Shown here: positions 53,413-61,297 of the stretch, in pieces
Position numbering within the stretch: the stretch's first letter is position 1
Layout: each line of letters starts with the position of its first letter
From: Polyangiaceae bacterium
Lineage (GTDB): Bacteria; Myxococcota_A; Polyangia; Polyangiales; Polyangiaceae
Direction of reading: 5' to 3'
Assembly (NCBI GenBank): GCA_016715885.1
Contig: JADJXL010000002.1
Location: forward strand, 186,001 to 250,000
Length of the DNA: 64,000 nucleotides
Translations under genes and position numbers: made by a program
Notes under the pieces: generated by a model
The model's database searches: none
Told to the model about the DNA's origin: nothing
Seen by the model: only the letters and a program-made list of their open reading frames with translations

Positions 53413-55268
53413 CGGCGAACGTTCGAAACGGTGGGGCCGCGCCTGCTGGTAAGACGCGTGCCGAGAAAGCGCTGGCCCGATTCCACGAAGAGGACGGACT
53501 TCGCGAAGGTTACGACCTGCGCATGTTGCGCTCGCTGTGGCCGTTCATGCGCCCGCATGCGGGGCCTATCGCGTTGTCGCTCGGACTGCTCATCATCAAC
53601 TCGGCGGTGTCGATTCTCTCGCCGCTGGTGACTCGTCAAGCTTTCGACGCGCTCGACTTGCCCGGTGGATTCACCACGTTTGCCAGCTACGGGGCGCTCT
53701 TGCTCGGGCTCAGCATCCTCGAGCAATCGCTCGGCTTTCCGCAGATCTACCTCATGCAGCTCGCGGGTGCGCGTGCGATGGGAGATCTGCGCGCGCATGT
53801 TTTCAAGTTCCTGCACACGCGAAAGCTAGCGTTTTTCGATCGCACACCCGTAGGGCGCCTCGTCACGCGCGTGACGAACGACGTCGATGCGATCAACGAA
53901 GTGTTTGCCTCGGGCGCGTTCAACGCGATCGGCGATCTCGTCAAGCTCGTGGGCATCGTTGCCGCGATGCTCTTGCTCGATTGGCGTTTGGCTCTCATCG
54001 CGTTCATCGCGCTTCCGCCCGTTGCGCTGCTCGTCAACTGGACGCGCAAACGATTGCGTGACGCGTTTCGTCGGATCCGTTCGACGACGGCGCGCATGAA
54101 CGCGTACCTCAACGAACAGATTTCGGGCATGGCCGTCGTGCAAGCGTACGCACGCGAGGAAAAAGCGGCGGCGGAGTTCGATCAGATCAACGACGCGTAT
54201 CGGCAAGCGAACAACCAGTCGATCATCTTCGACGCGACGCTCGACGCGGCCATCGAGCTCGTCAACACGCTCTGCATTGCCACGATGCTTTGGTACTTCG
54301 GTGGTCGATCGATTCAATCTCAGGTGTCGTTCGGAACGCTCTTCGCGTTTGTCCAGTACATCGACAAATTCTTCGTTCCGATCCGCGACTTGTCGGCTCG
54401 TTTTACGCAGCTTCAGTCGGCGATGGCGGGAGCTGAACGAATTTTCCAGCTCTTCGAGAACACCGAGGAAGATGCGCCGGTCACGACCCCAGCCGCGCCT
54501 AATGGCACTTCCGACATTGCCTTTGAGCTCGAACGAGTTTCCTTTGAGTACAAACCGAATGTTCCCATTTTGAAGGACGTCTCGATTCGTGCTCGACGTG
54601 GCGAAAAAATCGCGCTCGTTGGAGCTACGGGTGCGGGCAAAACCACTGTCGCGTCGATCCTATTGCGCCTTTACGAGGTGAAGGAAGGCGTGGTCAAGGT
54701 TTTCGGCCGCGAGGTTCAGGCGACGCCGAGAGACGAGCTGCGTCGCAACTTCGCCGTCGTGCCGCAAGAAGTGTTTCTTTTCCCGGGAACGATTGCGTCG
54801 AATATCGCAGCAGGGGACATCGAGATCGATCGCGGGCGGGTGACGCGTGCGCTCGAGCGCATCGGAGCACTCGACCTTTTCGAGCGGCGTGAGGGTGGAA
54901 TCGACGCGAAGGTGGAAGAACGCGGGTCGAACTTTTCGGCGGGCGAGCGTCAATTGATAGCGTTTGCACGGGCGCTTTATCGAGATCCGCCCATTTTGGT
55001 GCTCGACGAAGCGACGGCGAACATCGACAGCGACACCGAAGCTCGTTTGCAGGCGGCTGTTTGGGCGGCAATGCAGGGCCGCTCCGCGCTCATCATTGCG
55101 CATCGGTTGTCCACGATTCGAGCCGTCGATCGCATTGTGGTGTTTCACAAGGGGCGCGTCGTCGAGCAAGGCAGTCACGAGGCGCTCTTGGCGCAGGGCG
55201 GCGCTTACGCGAAGCTCTATCAGTTGCAGTTTGGCAGGGATGAACAAGCGAACGTCGCGGCGGAGTGA
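53409..55268 (+). CDS. ABC exporter subunit B, consensus catalytic site
   Basis: 619 aa, ATGA overlap with subunit A. Permease domain to about residue 350; Walker A GATGAGKTT, Q-loop VVPQEVFLF, signature FSAGERQLIAFARAL (Ala replaces the usual Gly), Walker B ILVLDEATANID with intact Glu, and H-loop IIAHRLST. Together with subunit A it should form a heterodimeric type IV ABC exporter for lipids, peptides or drugs. The convergent membrane protein gene ends 4 bp away. Confidence 0.93.
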   Translation: MTANVRNGGAAPAGKTRAEKALARFHEEDGLREGYDLRMLRSLWPFMRPHAGPIALSLGLLIINSAVSILSPLVTRQAFDALDLPGGFTTFASYGALLLGLSILEQSLGFPQIYLMQLAGARAMGDLRAHVFKFLHTRKLAFFDRTPVGRLVTRVTNDVDAINEVFASGAFNAIGDLVKLVGIVAAMLLLDWRLALIAFIALPPVALLVNWTRKRLRDAFRRIRSTTARMNAYLNEQISGMAVVQAYAREEKAAAEFDQINDAYRQANNQSIIFDATLDAAIELVNTLCIATMLWYFGGRSIQSQVSFGTLFAFVQYIDKFFVPIRDLSARFTQLQSAMAGAERIFQLFENTEEDAPVTTPAAPNGTSDIAFELERVSFEYKPNVPILKDVSIRARRGEKIALVGATGAGKTTVASILLRLYEVKEGVVKVFGREVQATPRDELRRNFAVVPQEVFLFPGTIASNIAAGDIEIDRGRVTRALERIGALDLFERREGGIDAKVEERGSNFSAGERQLIAFARALYRDPPILVLDEATANIDSDTEARLQAAVWAAMQGRSALIIAHRLSTIRAVDRIVVFHKGRVVEQGSHEALLAQGGAYAKLYQLQFGRDEQANVAAE

Positions 55269-55272
55269 CGCA

Positions 55273-55941
55273 TCAAGCGCCGCGCATGTCGCCTTCGAGC
55301 TCGCGCAGAGCCGTTCGATACTGTTCGGGATCGGTCACTCGCATTTCGATGAGCGCCGCAAGGCGATGGATGCGCGCTTCGGCCAAGTCGCTTCGCGCAA
55401 GGGCTTCGCGCATCACATCGAGCTGGCCCTGACGAACCTTTGCGGTCGCGCGCTGAATGGTCAGACTTCCCATGACCAGGAGCAGTGCGGCGACTCCGAG
55501 CAGCGCGCTCACGTGCAGAGCCGCGTCGCTCGCGAACATGGCGCGAAACGCGGCGATGGCCGACAAAACCACGATGCCAATGAGCAAAACCACGTTGCTC
55601 GTGATCGACAATCGATCCATCCAGGCTGCGCGTGACAATTGCCGCATCGAGATGCCGCGCCAAAAGTCGGCTTCTCGATCGAGGCGTATGCTGAGCGAAA
55701 CCAAGGGGGCTTCACCCGAGATTTCTGGCAAGTTCGCTTTTTCGACCAATTCATTGGCCTGAGACGTCGCCGGGTCATCGAGGGCGCGTTCGACGCTCCC
55801 CACGCCGGAACGAATGGCGCTGCCCACGCGATCCGCGACGGGTGCGACGCTGCTTTGCACGGCAGCACCGACGTCGCCAATCACCGCACGAGCGGTTTTT
55901 CTTGGTTCGCCTTCGGCATCTTGGCGTTCGGTTTGACCCAT
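55273..55941 (-). CDS. Two-span membrane protein, hypothetical
   Basis: 222 aa from ATG 55941 (MGQTERQDAEGEPRK). A cytoplasmic helical N-terminal region (GAAVQSSVAPVADRVGSAIRSGVGSVERAL) precedes two membrane helices (ITSNVVLLIGIVVLSAIAAF and HVSALLGVAALLLVMGSL). A C-terminal helical tail follows (LDVMREALARSDLAEARIHRLAALIE). No family is recognised. It lies 134 bp downstream of the M56 fusion gene on the same strand. Confidence 0.7.
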   Translation of the reverse strand: MGQTERQDAEGEPRKTARAVIGDVGAAVQSSVAPVADRVGSAIRSGVGSVERALDDPATSQANELVEKANLPEISGEAPLVSLSIRLDREADFWRGISMRQLSRAAWMDRLSITSNVVLLIGIVVLSAIAAFRAMFASDAALHVSALLGVAALLLVMGSLTIQRATAKVRQGQLDVMREALARSDLAEARIHRLAALIEMRVTDPEQYRTALRELEGDMRGA

Positions 55942-56075
55942 GATCGGAAGCCTATTCCATGCGCCTCGTGAACTCGCGCGGGGCTCGGGCATGAAGCGAT
56001 GGTAGGACTGTTCTGGGTGTCTTGGAAGGAAGGATGTTGCTGGGAGCGCGATAGGGAAGGGGATCGGCGCGCTCG

Positions 56076-58037
56076 TTACGGCGTCGTTTCGCTCGCCGAG
56101 ACATATCCGCTCGGATCGATCGGCTCGCCCTGATCCCGCACCTCGAAGTGCACGTGCGGTCCCGTCGACTTCCCGGTCGATCCCACCGTGCCAATCTTGT
56201 CGCCCTTCGCAATGGTTTGTCCTGGCGTTACCGCCACGTCACCCAAATGGTGAAACCTCGTTTCGAGTCCATTGCCATGATCGAGCACCACGGCGTTGCC
56301 GCGGTCGCCGTCGGCAGCGGCGCTTCGCACCCTGCCACCGAGCGGCGCTACGACCGGCGTGCCCGCGTCTTTTGCCAAATCGATCCCCGCATGCTTCTCC
56401 CGCTTTCCGCTGAACGGATTCGTCGCTTCGCCATATGGCATGGTCACGCGTGCGCCCGTGACCGGGGGCGTCGCGCGCTGCGCTGCGCGCTGCCTGATTC
56501 GCTCTCGCCATGCTCGATACGTATTCGATTGATCTGCGCTGCGTTCGCTGTACATGCCCGCGACGAGTGCTTTGTATTGCGTGGTTTCTTCGGAGAGCGT
56601 CTTCGCGCCCGCAATATACGCTCGCACACGCTCGGTTCCGCCATTGTATGCGGCTGCCGCAAGCTCGATCGATTCCGCAGGATCCTTGTCTTTGCCAAAT
56701 GCGTCGACTTGTCGAGCAAGGTACCATGCGCCGAAATCGACGTTCGTTTCGGGTTCTTTTAATTGTGCAAGCGAAAAGTTCGACAGATTGCGTTCTTTTG
56801 CGATCGATTCGCCCGTTTTCGGCATGATTTGCATGAGCCCCACGGCTCCCGACGGGCTTTGCGCTTCTGGATTGCCCGAGGATTCGATCAGCATCATGAT
56901 GGCCAGCGCATCCGGATCGATATTGTGGCGCGATGCGGCCGCAAGAATGAGCGGCTTCCAAGGATCGAGCACGGGTGGCAACCACCGAATGCCAATCGCT
57001 CGAGCAGCGCTCGCATTGGGCGTTTCCTCGGCTTTTTGCACTTCATCGGTCGCGGCCCCGCACGCTGCAAGTCCCGCCATCGTCAATGCGACCACCGTGC
57101 CCATGACCAGCGCCGGCGCAAGCAGCGTACGTGCCGATCCTCGGGCCGGCGGGGTCGATTGAACAATTCGTTTGATTCGTGTCATCAGCGAGCCTCCCGT
57201 CGATGCCAATGCCGGCATCGTATTTCGTGACCGAAGTGCTTCGAGCTCCGTCAATGCTCGAGCGTAAAGCAATGGATCGTATCCAAGCGCAACGGCGGTA
57301 TCATCACAGCAGCATTCACGCTCCGCACGCACTTGGTTCGATACCCAAAATACGCACGGATGATAAAAAAGTACGGCCTCCAGGATCGATTGTAGAAGAT
57401 TGACCAGATAATCGTGGCGCCGGATATGTGAGAGCTCGTGCGCGATGATTGCATCGAGTTGCAATGGGGGCATGCTGGACAAGACCGAGCATGGAATCAA
57501 AACAATCGGCCGGAGCCATCCCACGGTCATTGGGACGTCGATGTAAGTCGATTGCATGAAGCGAACGCGCCGTCCGATGTCCATTCGGCGCGCGAGCTGT
57601 TCGAGGCGCGATGTCAACGCGGCGTCGAGCATCGAAGCGTGATGCCGAATGATCGATCGCAAATGCCATAAGCCGCCAAAAAGACGCAATGACATGGCGA
57701 TGACGCCAGCGAGCCATGTAGCGAGCATGGCAACCGTGACGACCTCCGCCAGGGAAGGTTGCGCGGTCGCGGCGAGGTCGAATTCGATTGTCGTTGCCAT
57801 GTCGATCGAAGCGCCGGGTTGGCCTGGATCGATAGCGAAAAACGTCGCGACGGGTGCCGCGGCCATGAGCAAAAGCGCGGTGCATGCAGCCGCGTGCCGC
57901 GCGCTCGAATCCCGCTTCGGAAGAATGGCCAAGACGATCCAAAGCGCAGCGGCAATGACGACACCTTGCCAAATGAAATGCAAGAGCGTCGTCAAAAGAG
58001 CTCGGACGAAATCGGAATTGGCGAGCAAGGAAATCAT
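56076..58037 (-). CDS. BlaR1-like M56 peptidase fused to lytic transglycosylase and M23 endopeptidase
   Basis: 653 aa, three domains. (1) M56/BlaR1-type membrane metalloprotease, about 1-300: four hydrophobic segments, zinc motif HELSH (200-204, Glu201) and ERECCCDDTAV. (2) After a membrane span at about 307-327, a soluble-lytic-transglycosylase domain (about 355-500): catalytic Glu385 in LIESSGNP, GAVGLMQIMP and AAAYNGG. (3) M23 endopeptidase (about 525-645): zinc ligands His549/Asp553 (HAGIDL) and His628/His630 (HVHFEV). All catalytic residues are present. The two wall-cutting domains occupy the periplasmic place of BlaR1's beta-lactam sensor. Its ATG overlaps the blaI-like stop (ATGA). Confidence 0.93.
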   Translation of the reverse strand: MISLLANSDFVRALLTTLLHFIWQGVVIAAALWIVLAILPKRDSSARHAAACTALLLMAAAPVATFFAIDPGQPGASIDMATTIEFDLAATAQPSLAEVVTVAMLATWLAGVIAMSLRLFGGLWHLRSIIRHHASMLDAALTSRLEQLARRMDIGRRVRFMQSTYIDVPMTVGWLRPIVLIPCSVLSSMPPLQLDAIIAHELSHIRRHDYLVNLLQSILEAVLFYHPCVFWVSNQVRAERECCCDDTAVALGYDPLLYARALTELEALRSRNTMPALASTGGSLMTRIKRIVQSTPPARGSARTLLAPALVMGTVVALTMAGLAACGAATDEVQKAEETPNASAARAIGIRWLPPVLDPWKPLILAAASRHNIDPDALAIMMLIESSGNPEAQSPSGAVGLMQIMPKTGESIAKERNLSNFSLAQLKEPETNVDFGAWYLARQVDAFGKDKDPAESIELAAAAYNGGTERVRAYIAGAKTLSEETTQYKALVAGMYSERSADQSNTYRAWRERIRQRAAQRATPPVTGARVTMPYGEATNPFSGKREKHAGIDLAKDAGTPVVAPLGGRVRSAAADGDRGNAVVLDHGNGLETRFHHLGDVAVTPGQTIAKGDKIGTVGSTGKSTGPHVHFEVRDQGEPIDPSGYVSASETTP

Positions 58038-58423
58038 TTCTTCGCCCTCCGAGCTTCCATCTCATCGAGCATTGCGCGGATTTCGTCGAGCTCGGTTCGG
58101 CTTGCAGGTTGCATGGACAGCGCGCGCATGACGAGCTGCTTTGCGGAGCCGGAAAATGCCTTGTTCATGAGCTGCCCCAAAAGCCCCTGCTGCGCTTGCT
58201 CTTCCGAAATGGCGGCTCGATACACATGGCTTCGGTTTGTCTCGTCACGTTCGACAAACCCTTTTTGCGCCATGATCTGCATCAGCTTGAGCACCGTCGT
58301 ATAACCCGTGTCTTGCACCGCAAAGAGCGCCTCGTGCACATCGCGAACCGTCGAAGGTCCCCGACGCCAAAGCACGGACAAGATTTGTAATTCGGCATCC
58401 GTCGGCAATGCGTTTCTCACCAT
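58034..58423 (-). CDS. BlaI/MecI/CopY family repressor
   Basis: 129 aa from ATG 58423. Winged helix PTDAELQILSVLWRRGPSTVRDVHEAL (8-34) and GYTTVLKLMQIMAQKGFVERDE, then the dimerisation helices to RRAKK. The family represses the blaZ/mecA-type genes and is cut by, or signals through, a cognate BlaR1. Here the cognate is the next gene, coupled by ATGA. Start and promoter support each other: the -10 lies 10 bp upstream of the ATG, so the transcript should be nearly leaderless, in line with no visible ribosome-binding site. Confidence 0.93.
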   Translation of the reverse strand: MVRNALPTDAELQILSVLWRRGPSTVRDVHEALFAVQDTGYTTVLKLMQIMAQKGFVERDETNRSHVYRAAISEEQAQQGLLGQLMNKAFSGSAKQLVMRALSMQPASRTELDEIRAMLDEMEARRAKK

Positions 58424-58432
58424 GGCCACGCC

Positions 58433-58460
58433 AGTCTACGAAGGTATTCGTAGATGTCAA
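58433..58460 (-). promoter_or_regulatory. Promoter of the blaI-like operon
   Basis: Reading the minus strand: -35 TTGACA (58460-58455, perfect), 16-bp spacer, -10 TAGACT (58438-58433, 4/6). Transcription would begin around 58426, so a 5' leader of about 3 nt is expected. The spacer is almost filled by dyad 1 (58436-58453). Confidence 0.75.
58436..58453. promoter_or_regulatory. Operator dyad 1 for BlaI-like repressor
   Basis: Perfect inverted repeat CTACGAA-GGTA-TTCGTAG. It overlaps the -10 element and spans the spacer up to two bases short of the -35. BlaI/MecI operators are short dyads at the same kind of position. It shares the core ACGAA-N4-TTCGT with dyad 2. Confidence 0.75.
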
Positions 58461-58473
58461 CGAAAAAATTCGT
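58460..58473. promoter_or_regulatory. Operator dyad 2 for BlaI-like repressor
   Basis: Inverted repeat ACGAA-AAAA-TTCGT directly upstream of the -35. Centre-to-centre distance to dyad 1 is 22 bp, two helical turns, so two repressor dimers could sit on one face. It also faces the divergent gene at 58539 and could regulate it. Confidence 0.72.
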
Positions 58474-58538
58474 ACTTTGTTTGGATGCTACAAAACATGC
58501 GTGCAAGCTGCATGGTCTTCCGGTAGGCTCGTGCGTGG

Positions 58539-59357
58539 ATGCTCCGTGGTCTTGGCCAGAACGTGATCGAGCCGCAGCCTGCTTCGGTGCTGGTAGCTCG
58601 ATACTTGCCGATGCATGCGGCCGTCTTTGGCACCGTTGCTGCCGTTGCGCATCCCGATGCGCTGAAGGTCGGACTTGCGGTGGCCCTTTGGATCAGCGGT
58701 ATTGTTGCCGTTTTTCATCGCACTGCACGGGTCGCTTCGTTTCTCCTGTGCTCGTTTGCGTCTGCGCTTTTGTTTCCAACCATTCCAAACCACGGCTATG
58801 TACTTTGCATCGCACTGCTCATCGGAGCCATTTTCGATACCGAGATTCCCACTGAACGGGTGACCATGGCGGATGGTTTTCGCTATCTCGGAGCGATTGT
58901 TCTTTTTTGGTCCGGAGTGCAGAAGCTTCTCGGGGGGACGTGGACGAACGGGCAACTTTTGGCCCATGAAATTGGGCATTCGCCACGATTTTGGCAAGCA
59001 TTCGGGTGGATGACGGACCGCGCCGAGCGACATGCATATCGGACCGGCGGTCCATTTTTGGGCAGCACCTCGCTCATGGTGATGAGTCATTTCGTGTGGA
59101 TTTTGGAAATCGCCGTTGGCATCGGTTTGTTGACTTCGCGCGCGCCAATGCGAAAAGCTGCTGCGATCGTGGCGCTATTTCTGATCGCTGGGATTGAAGT
59201 CGTAGCGCGTGAAGGCGTTTTCGGAATCATCATGGTTGCGCTTCTCTTACCCGTGACGAACGCTCGATTTCGTGCGCGATGGTTGTGGCTCGTCGTGCCC
59301 ATCGAGCTATTGGCGATTGGAGGCCGATTGGCGCTCGTACCGGGAGGCTTCCATTGA
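58539..59357 (+). CDS. Multi-span membrane protein (HTTM/DoxX-like)
   Basis: 272 aa with about six to eight hydrophobic segments. Motifs such as FRYLGAIVLFWSGVQKLLGGTWTNGQLLAHEIG and SHFVWILEIAVGIGLL, with polar residues inside membrane segments, resemble DoxX/HTTM-type membrane proteins. It is divergent from the blaI-like gene across the operator region. Its TGA overlaps the next start as TTGA. Function unknown. Confidence 0.72.
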   Translation: MLRGLGQNVIEPQPASVLVARYLPMHAAVFGTVAAVAHPDALKVGLAVALWISGIVAVFHRTARVASFLLCSFASALLFPTIPNHGYVLCIALLIGAIFDTEIPTERVTMADGFRYLGAIVLFWSGVQKLLGGTWTNGQLLAHEIGHSPRFWQAFGWMTDRAERHAYRTGGPFLGSTSLMVMSHFVWILEIAVGIGLLTSRAPMRKAAAIVALFLIAGIEVVAREGVFGIIMVALLLPVTNARFRARWLWLVVPIELLAIGGRLALVPGGFH

Positions 59358-59764
59358 GTTTCGCTGCGCGTCGCCGGATCGTGTTTTTTACGCTGGTCCT
59401 CCTTTCGTGCTGGCCGGCGCTGCAGCGGCTTTTGGTCACGTATTGGAATGTGAATCCGTGGGAGCTGTGCGGATTTGCGATGTACGTACAGCCGAATTTA
59501 CCCGTGGAAGTCCGAATTCGAGCGCCATCGGGTGAATTCGTCGATACGGAAAAGCTAGAGCCCGAAACGCAGGATGCATTTCGTCGATATCGTGAACGGG
59601 CATCGACGCTTGGCCTTTTGGCTTCGCCTGACGAATTGGTTTCGATGTTAAAGCGGGCGGGATTGTCGCACGAGCATGTCGACATCGAGGTCGGGCGGCC
59701 TGTGCTGACGTCTGCAGGAACGGTGGTCACGCAGGTGCGAACCGAGCGAGTGACGCTGCCGTGA
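59354..59764 (+). CDS. Small membrane-anchored protein, TTG start
   Basis: 136 aa. The TTG at 59354 overlaps the preceding stop (TTGA), with GGGAGG 7 bp upstream; a longer frame begins inside the previous gene and is rejected. One N-terminal hydrophobic segment (IVFFTLVLLSCWPALQRLL), then a soluble domain with NPWELCGFAMYVQP and VEVRIRAPSGEFVDTE. Partner of the preceding membrane protein by coupling. Function unknown. Confidence 0.75.
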   Translation: MSFAARRRIVFFTLVLLSCWPALQRLLVTYWNVNPWELCGFAMYVQPNLPVEVRIRAPSGEFVDTEKLEPETQDAFRRYRERASTLGLLASPDELVSMLKRAGLSHEHVDIEVGRPVLTSAGTVVTQVRTERVTLP

Positions 59765-59855
59765 TCGGTTCGGCTCGCATCATTTGACATGAAGCAACCA
59801 ATCAAGCTCGAGGTTGCATAGCTTCCCTCCTCGATGTCGTGATAACCTCGCCGCC

Positions 59856-60782
59856 ATGACAGACGAGTCCACCGGTGTGCTGAAGCCTGGCGAGGTCGTT
59901 GCCGACACCTACCGAATCGACGAGCTCATTGGTAGTGGAGGCATGGCCTACGTCTACCGCGCGACGCAGGCGAGGATCCGGCGTCAGGTCGCGTTGAAAA
60001 TCATCCGGCCACGCATGCTGGTGGACGAGGAGGCCGTCAGGCATTTCGTCATGGAAGCGCGTACGGCGGGACGAATCCCTGCACATCCCAACATCGTCAC
60101 GGTGTACGAAGCGGGGGTCGTGGAATCCCTCGGCGTACCATTTTTGGCGCTGGAGCTATGCCCTGGCGAATCGCTGCGCGCGCGAATCGATGATCGCGGT
60201 GCAATGGCTTGGCCCGAAGTGGATTCATTGATCAACCAGCTCGCCGACGGGCTCGACGCGGCCCACGCATCGGGCGTCATCCATCGCGACGTCAATCCTG
60301 CGAACGTCATGGTCTATCAGGATCACAGGGGGCGTTCACGCCTCAAGCTCCTCGACTTTGGCATTGCTCGATTCATGGAAGACGCCCGCAGCCAGACAGC
60401 CACGAGCATCGGCACACCCAGCTACAGTGCGCCCGAACAATTCGGGGGCAGATTGCGCACGCTCGCCGCAAAAATGGGCTTCACCATTGCCAGGGGAGTC
60501 GGACCCACGAGCGATGTATGGGGGCTCGGAATGATTGCGTTCGAGCTTCTCACGGGCCGCCACATTGATCTTTATTGGGGTGACGTGCCAGCCGATTACC
60601 TGCAAAAGGCCGCATTGCAGCCCCGCGAGCTGGCCTCCGAGCGCGCCGGCGAATATGCTCGGCATTTGCCCCCAGGCTTCGATGATTGGTTCTCCAAATG
60701 CACGGCCCACGACGCCGATGCCCGGTGGCCGACTGCTGGCGATGCCGCTCTCGCCTTGTCGTCGCTGCTGGCCAAAACGTGA
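59856..60782 (+). CDS. Ser/Thr kinase-like protein with altered catalytic loop
   Basis: 308 aa, kinase domain only, no membrane span. Gly loop IGSGGMAYVYRA (25-36), Lys48 (VALK), DFG 167-169 (LLDFGIAR), GTPSYSAPEQF and DVWGLG are present. The catalytic loop is HRDVNPANV: Asp145 is kept, but the lysine two residues on (HRDxK) is Asn147. That lysine contacts ATP phosphate during transfer, so activity may be low or the protein may act as a scaffold. TGATAACCTCG lies 5 bp before the ATG, as at the kinase at 32019. The insert between APEQ and DVWGLG (about 190-215) is longer than usual. Confidence 0.88.
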   Translation: MTDESTGVLKPGEVVADTYRIDELIGSGGMAYVYRATQARIRRQVALKIIRPRMLVDEEAVRHFVMEARTAGRIPAHPNIVTVYEAGVVESLGVPFLALELCPGESLRARIDDRGAMAWPEVDSLINQLADGLDAAHASGVIHRDVNPANVMVYQDHRGRSRLKLLDFGIARFMEDARSQTATSIGTPSYSAPEQFGGRLRTLAAKMGFTIARGVGPTSDVWGLGMIAFELLTGRHIDLYWGDVPADYLQKAALQPRELASERAGEYARHLPPGFDDWFSKCTAHDADARWPTAGDAALALSSLLAKT

Positions 60783-60788
60783 AGAGGC

Positions 60789-61172
60789 TCAGGTCACGGT
60801 GAGAAATGCGATGGCGATGATCCCATCGGGCAACATTCGCGCGTTATCGGCGCCGCCGCTGAAATCTCGGTCCCAATCGCTCCACGTGAACGCTCGATTC
60901 ACCTGGTTCGTACCGGTGCCCACGGTCGATAGTTCCATTTCGTAACGGCCTGTTGCCTTCGCCGTGAATTCGAGCGACGCGGGGATGGACCGAATGACTC
61001 GCTCGGCGATGACCTTGCCCGTACGGTCGTAGATGCGTAGCTGACATAGGGCCGTATCCGCGGTGGTATCGAGATTCAGCCGGATCCGCTCTTCACTGAC
61101 AAACTCTGCACGGTAGCTGACGGCGACTCGGCTGGTGCATGTACCGGCCTTGACTTTGCGTGTAAAGCTCAT
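60789..61172 (-). CDS. Small beta-rich hypothetical protein, paralogue of 2750-3067
   Basis: 127 aa from ATG 61172. Beta-rich; TGKVIAERVIRSIP and LEFTAKATGRYEMEL parallel the motifs of the protein at 2750-3067. It has an additional C-terminal part (FTWSDWDRDFSGGADN..). It lies convergent to the kinase (6 bp). No named family. A role together with envelope or signalling proteins is suggested only by neighbourhood. Confidence 0.75.
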   Translation of the reverse strand: MSFTRKVKAGTCTSRVAVSYRAEFVSEERIRLNLDTTADTALCQLRIYDRTGKVIAERVIRSIPASLEFTAKATGRYEMELSTVGTGTNQVNRAFTWSDWDRDFSGGADNARMLPDGIIAIAFLTVT

Positions 61173-61297
61173 GCGCAGGCTCCTACCACAGAATTCGGTG
61201 GGCGACTACTAGCACGACGATGGGAGATTCGCAAAATCCACGGCTCCGGCGCCGAATGTCAGCGACGATTGACACACCGGAGCCGAGTTACAATGCA

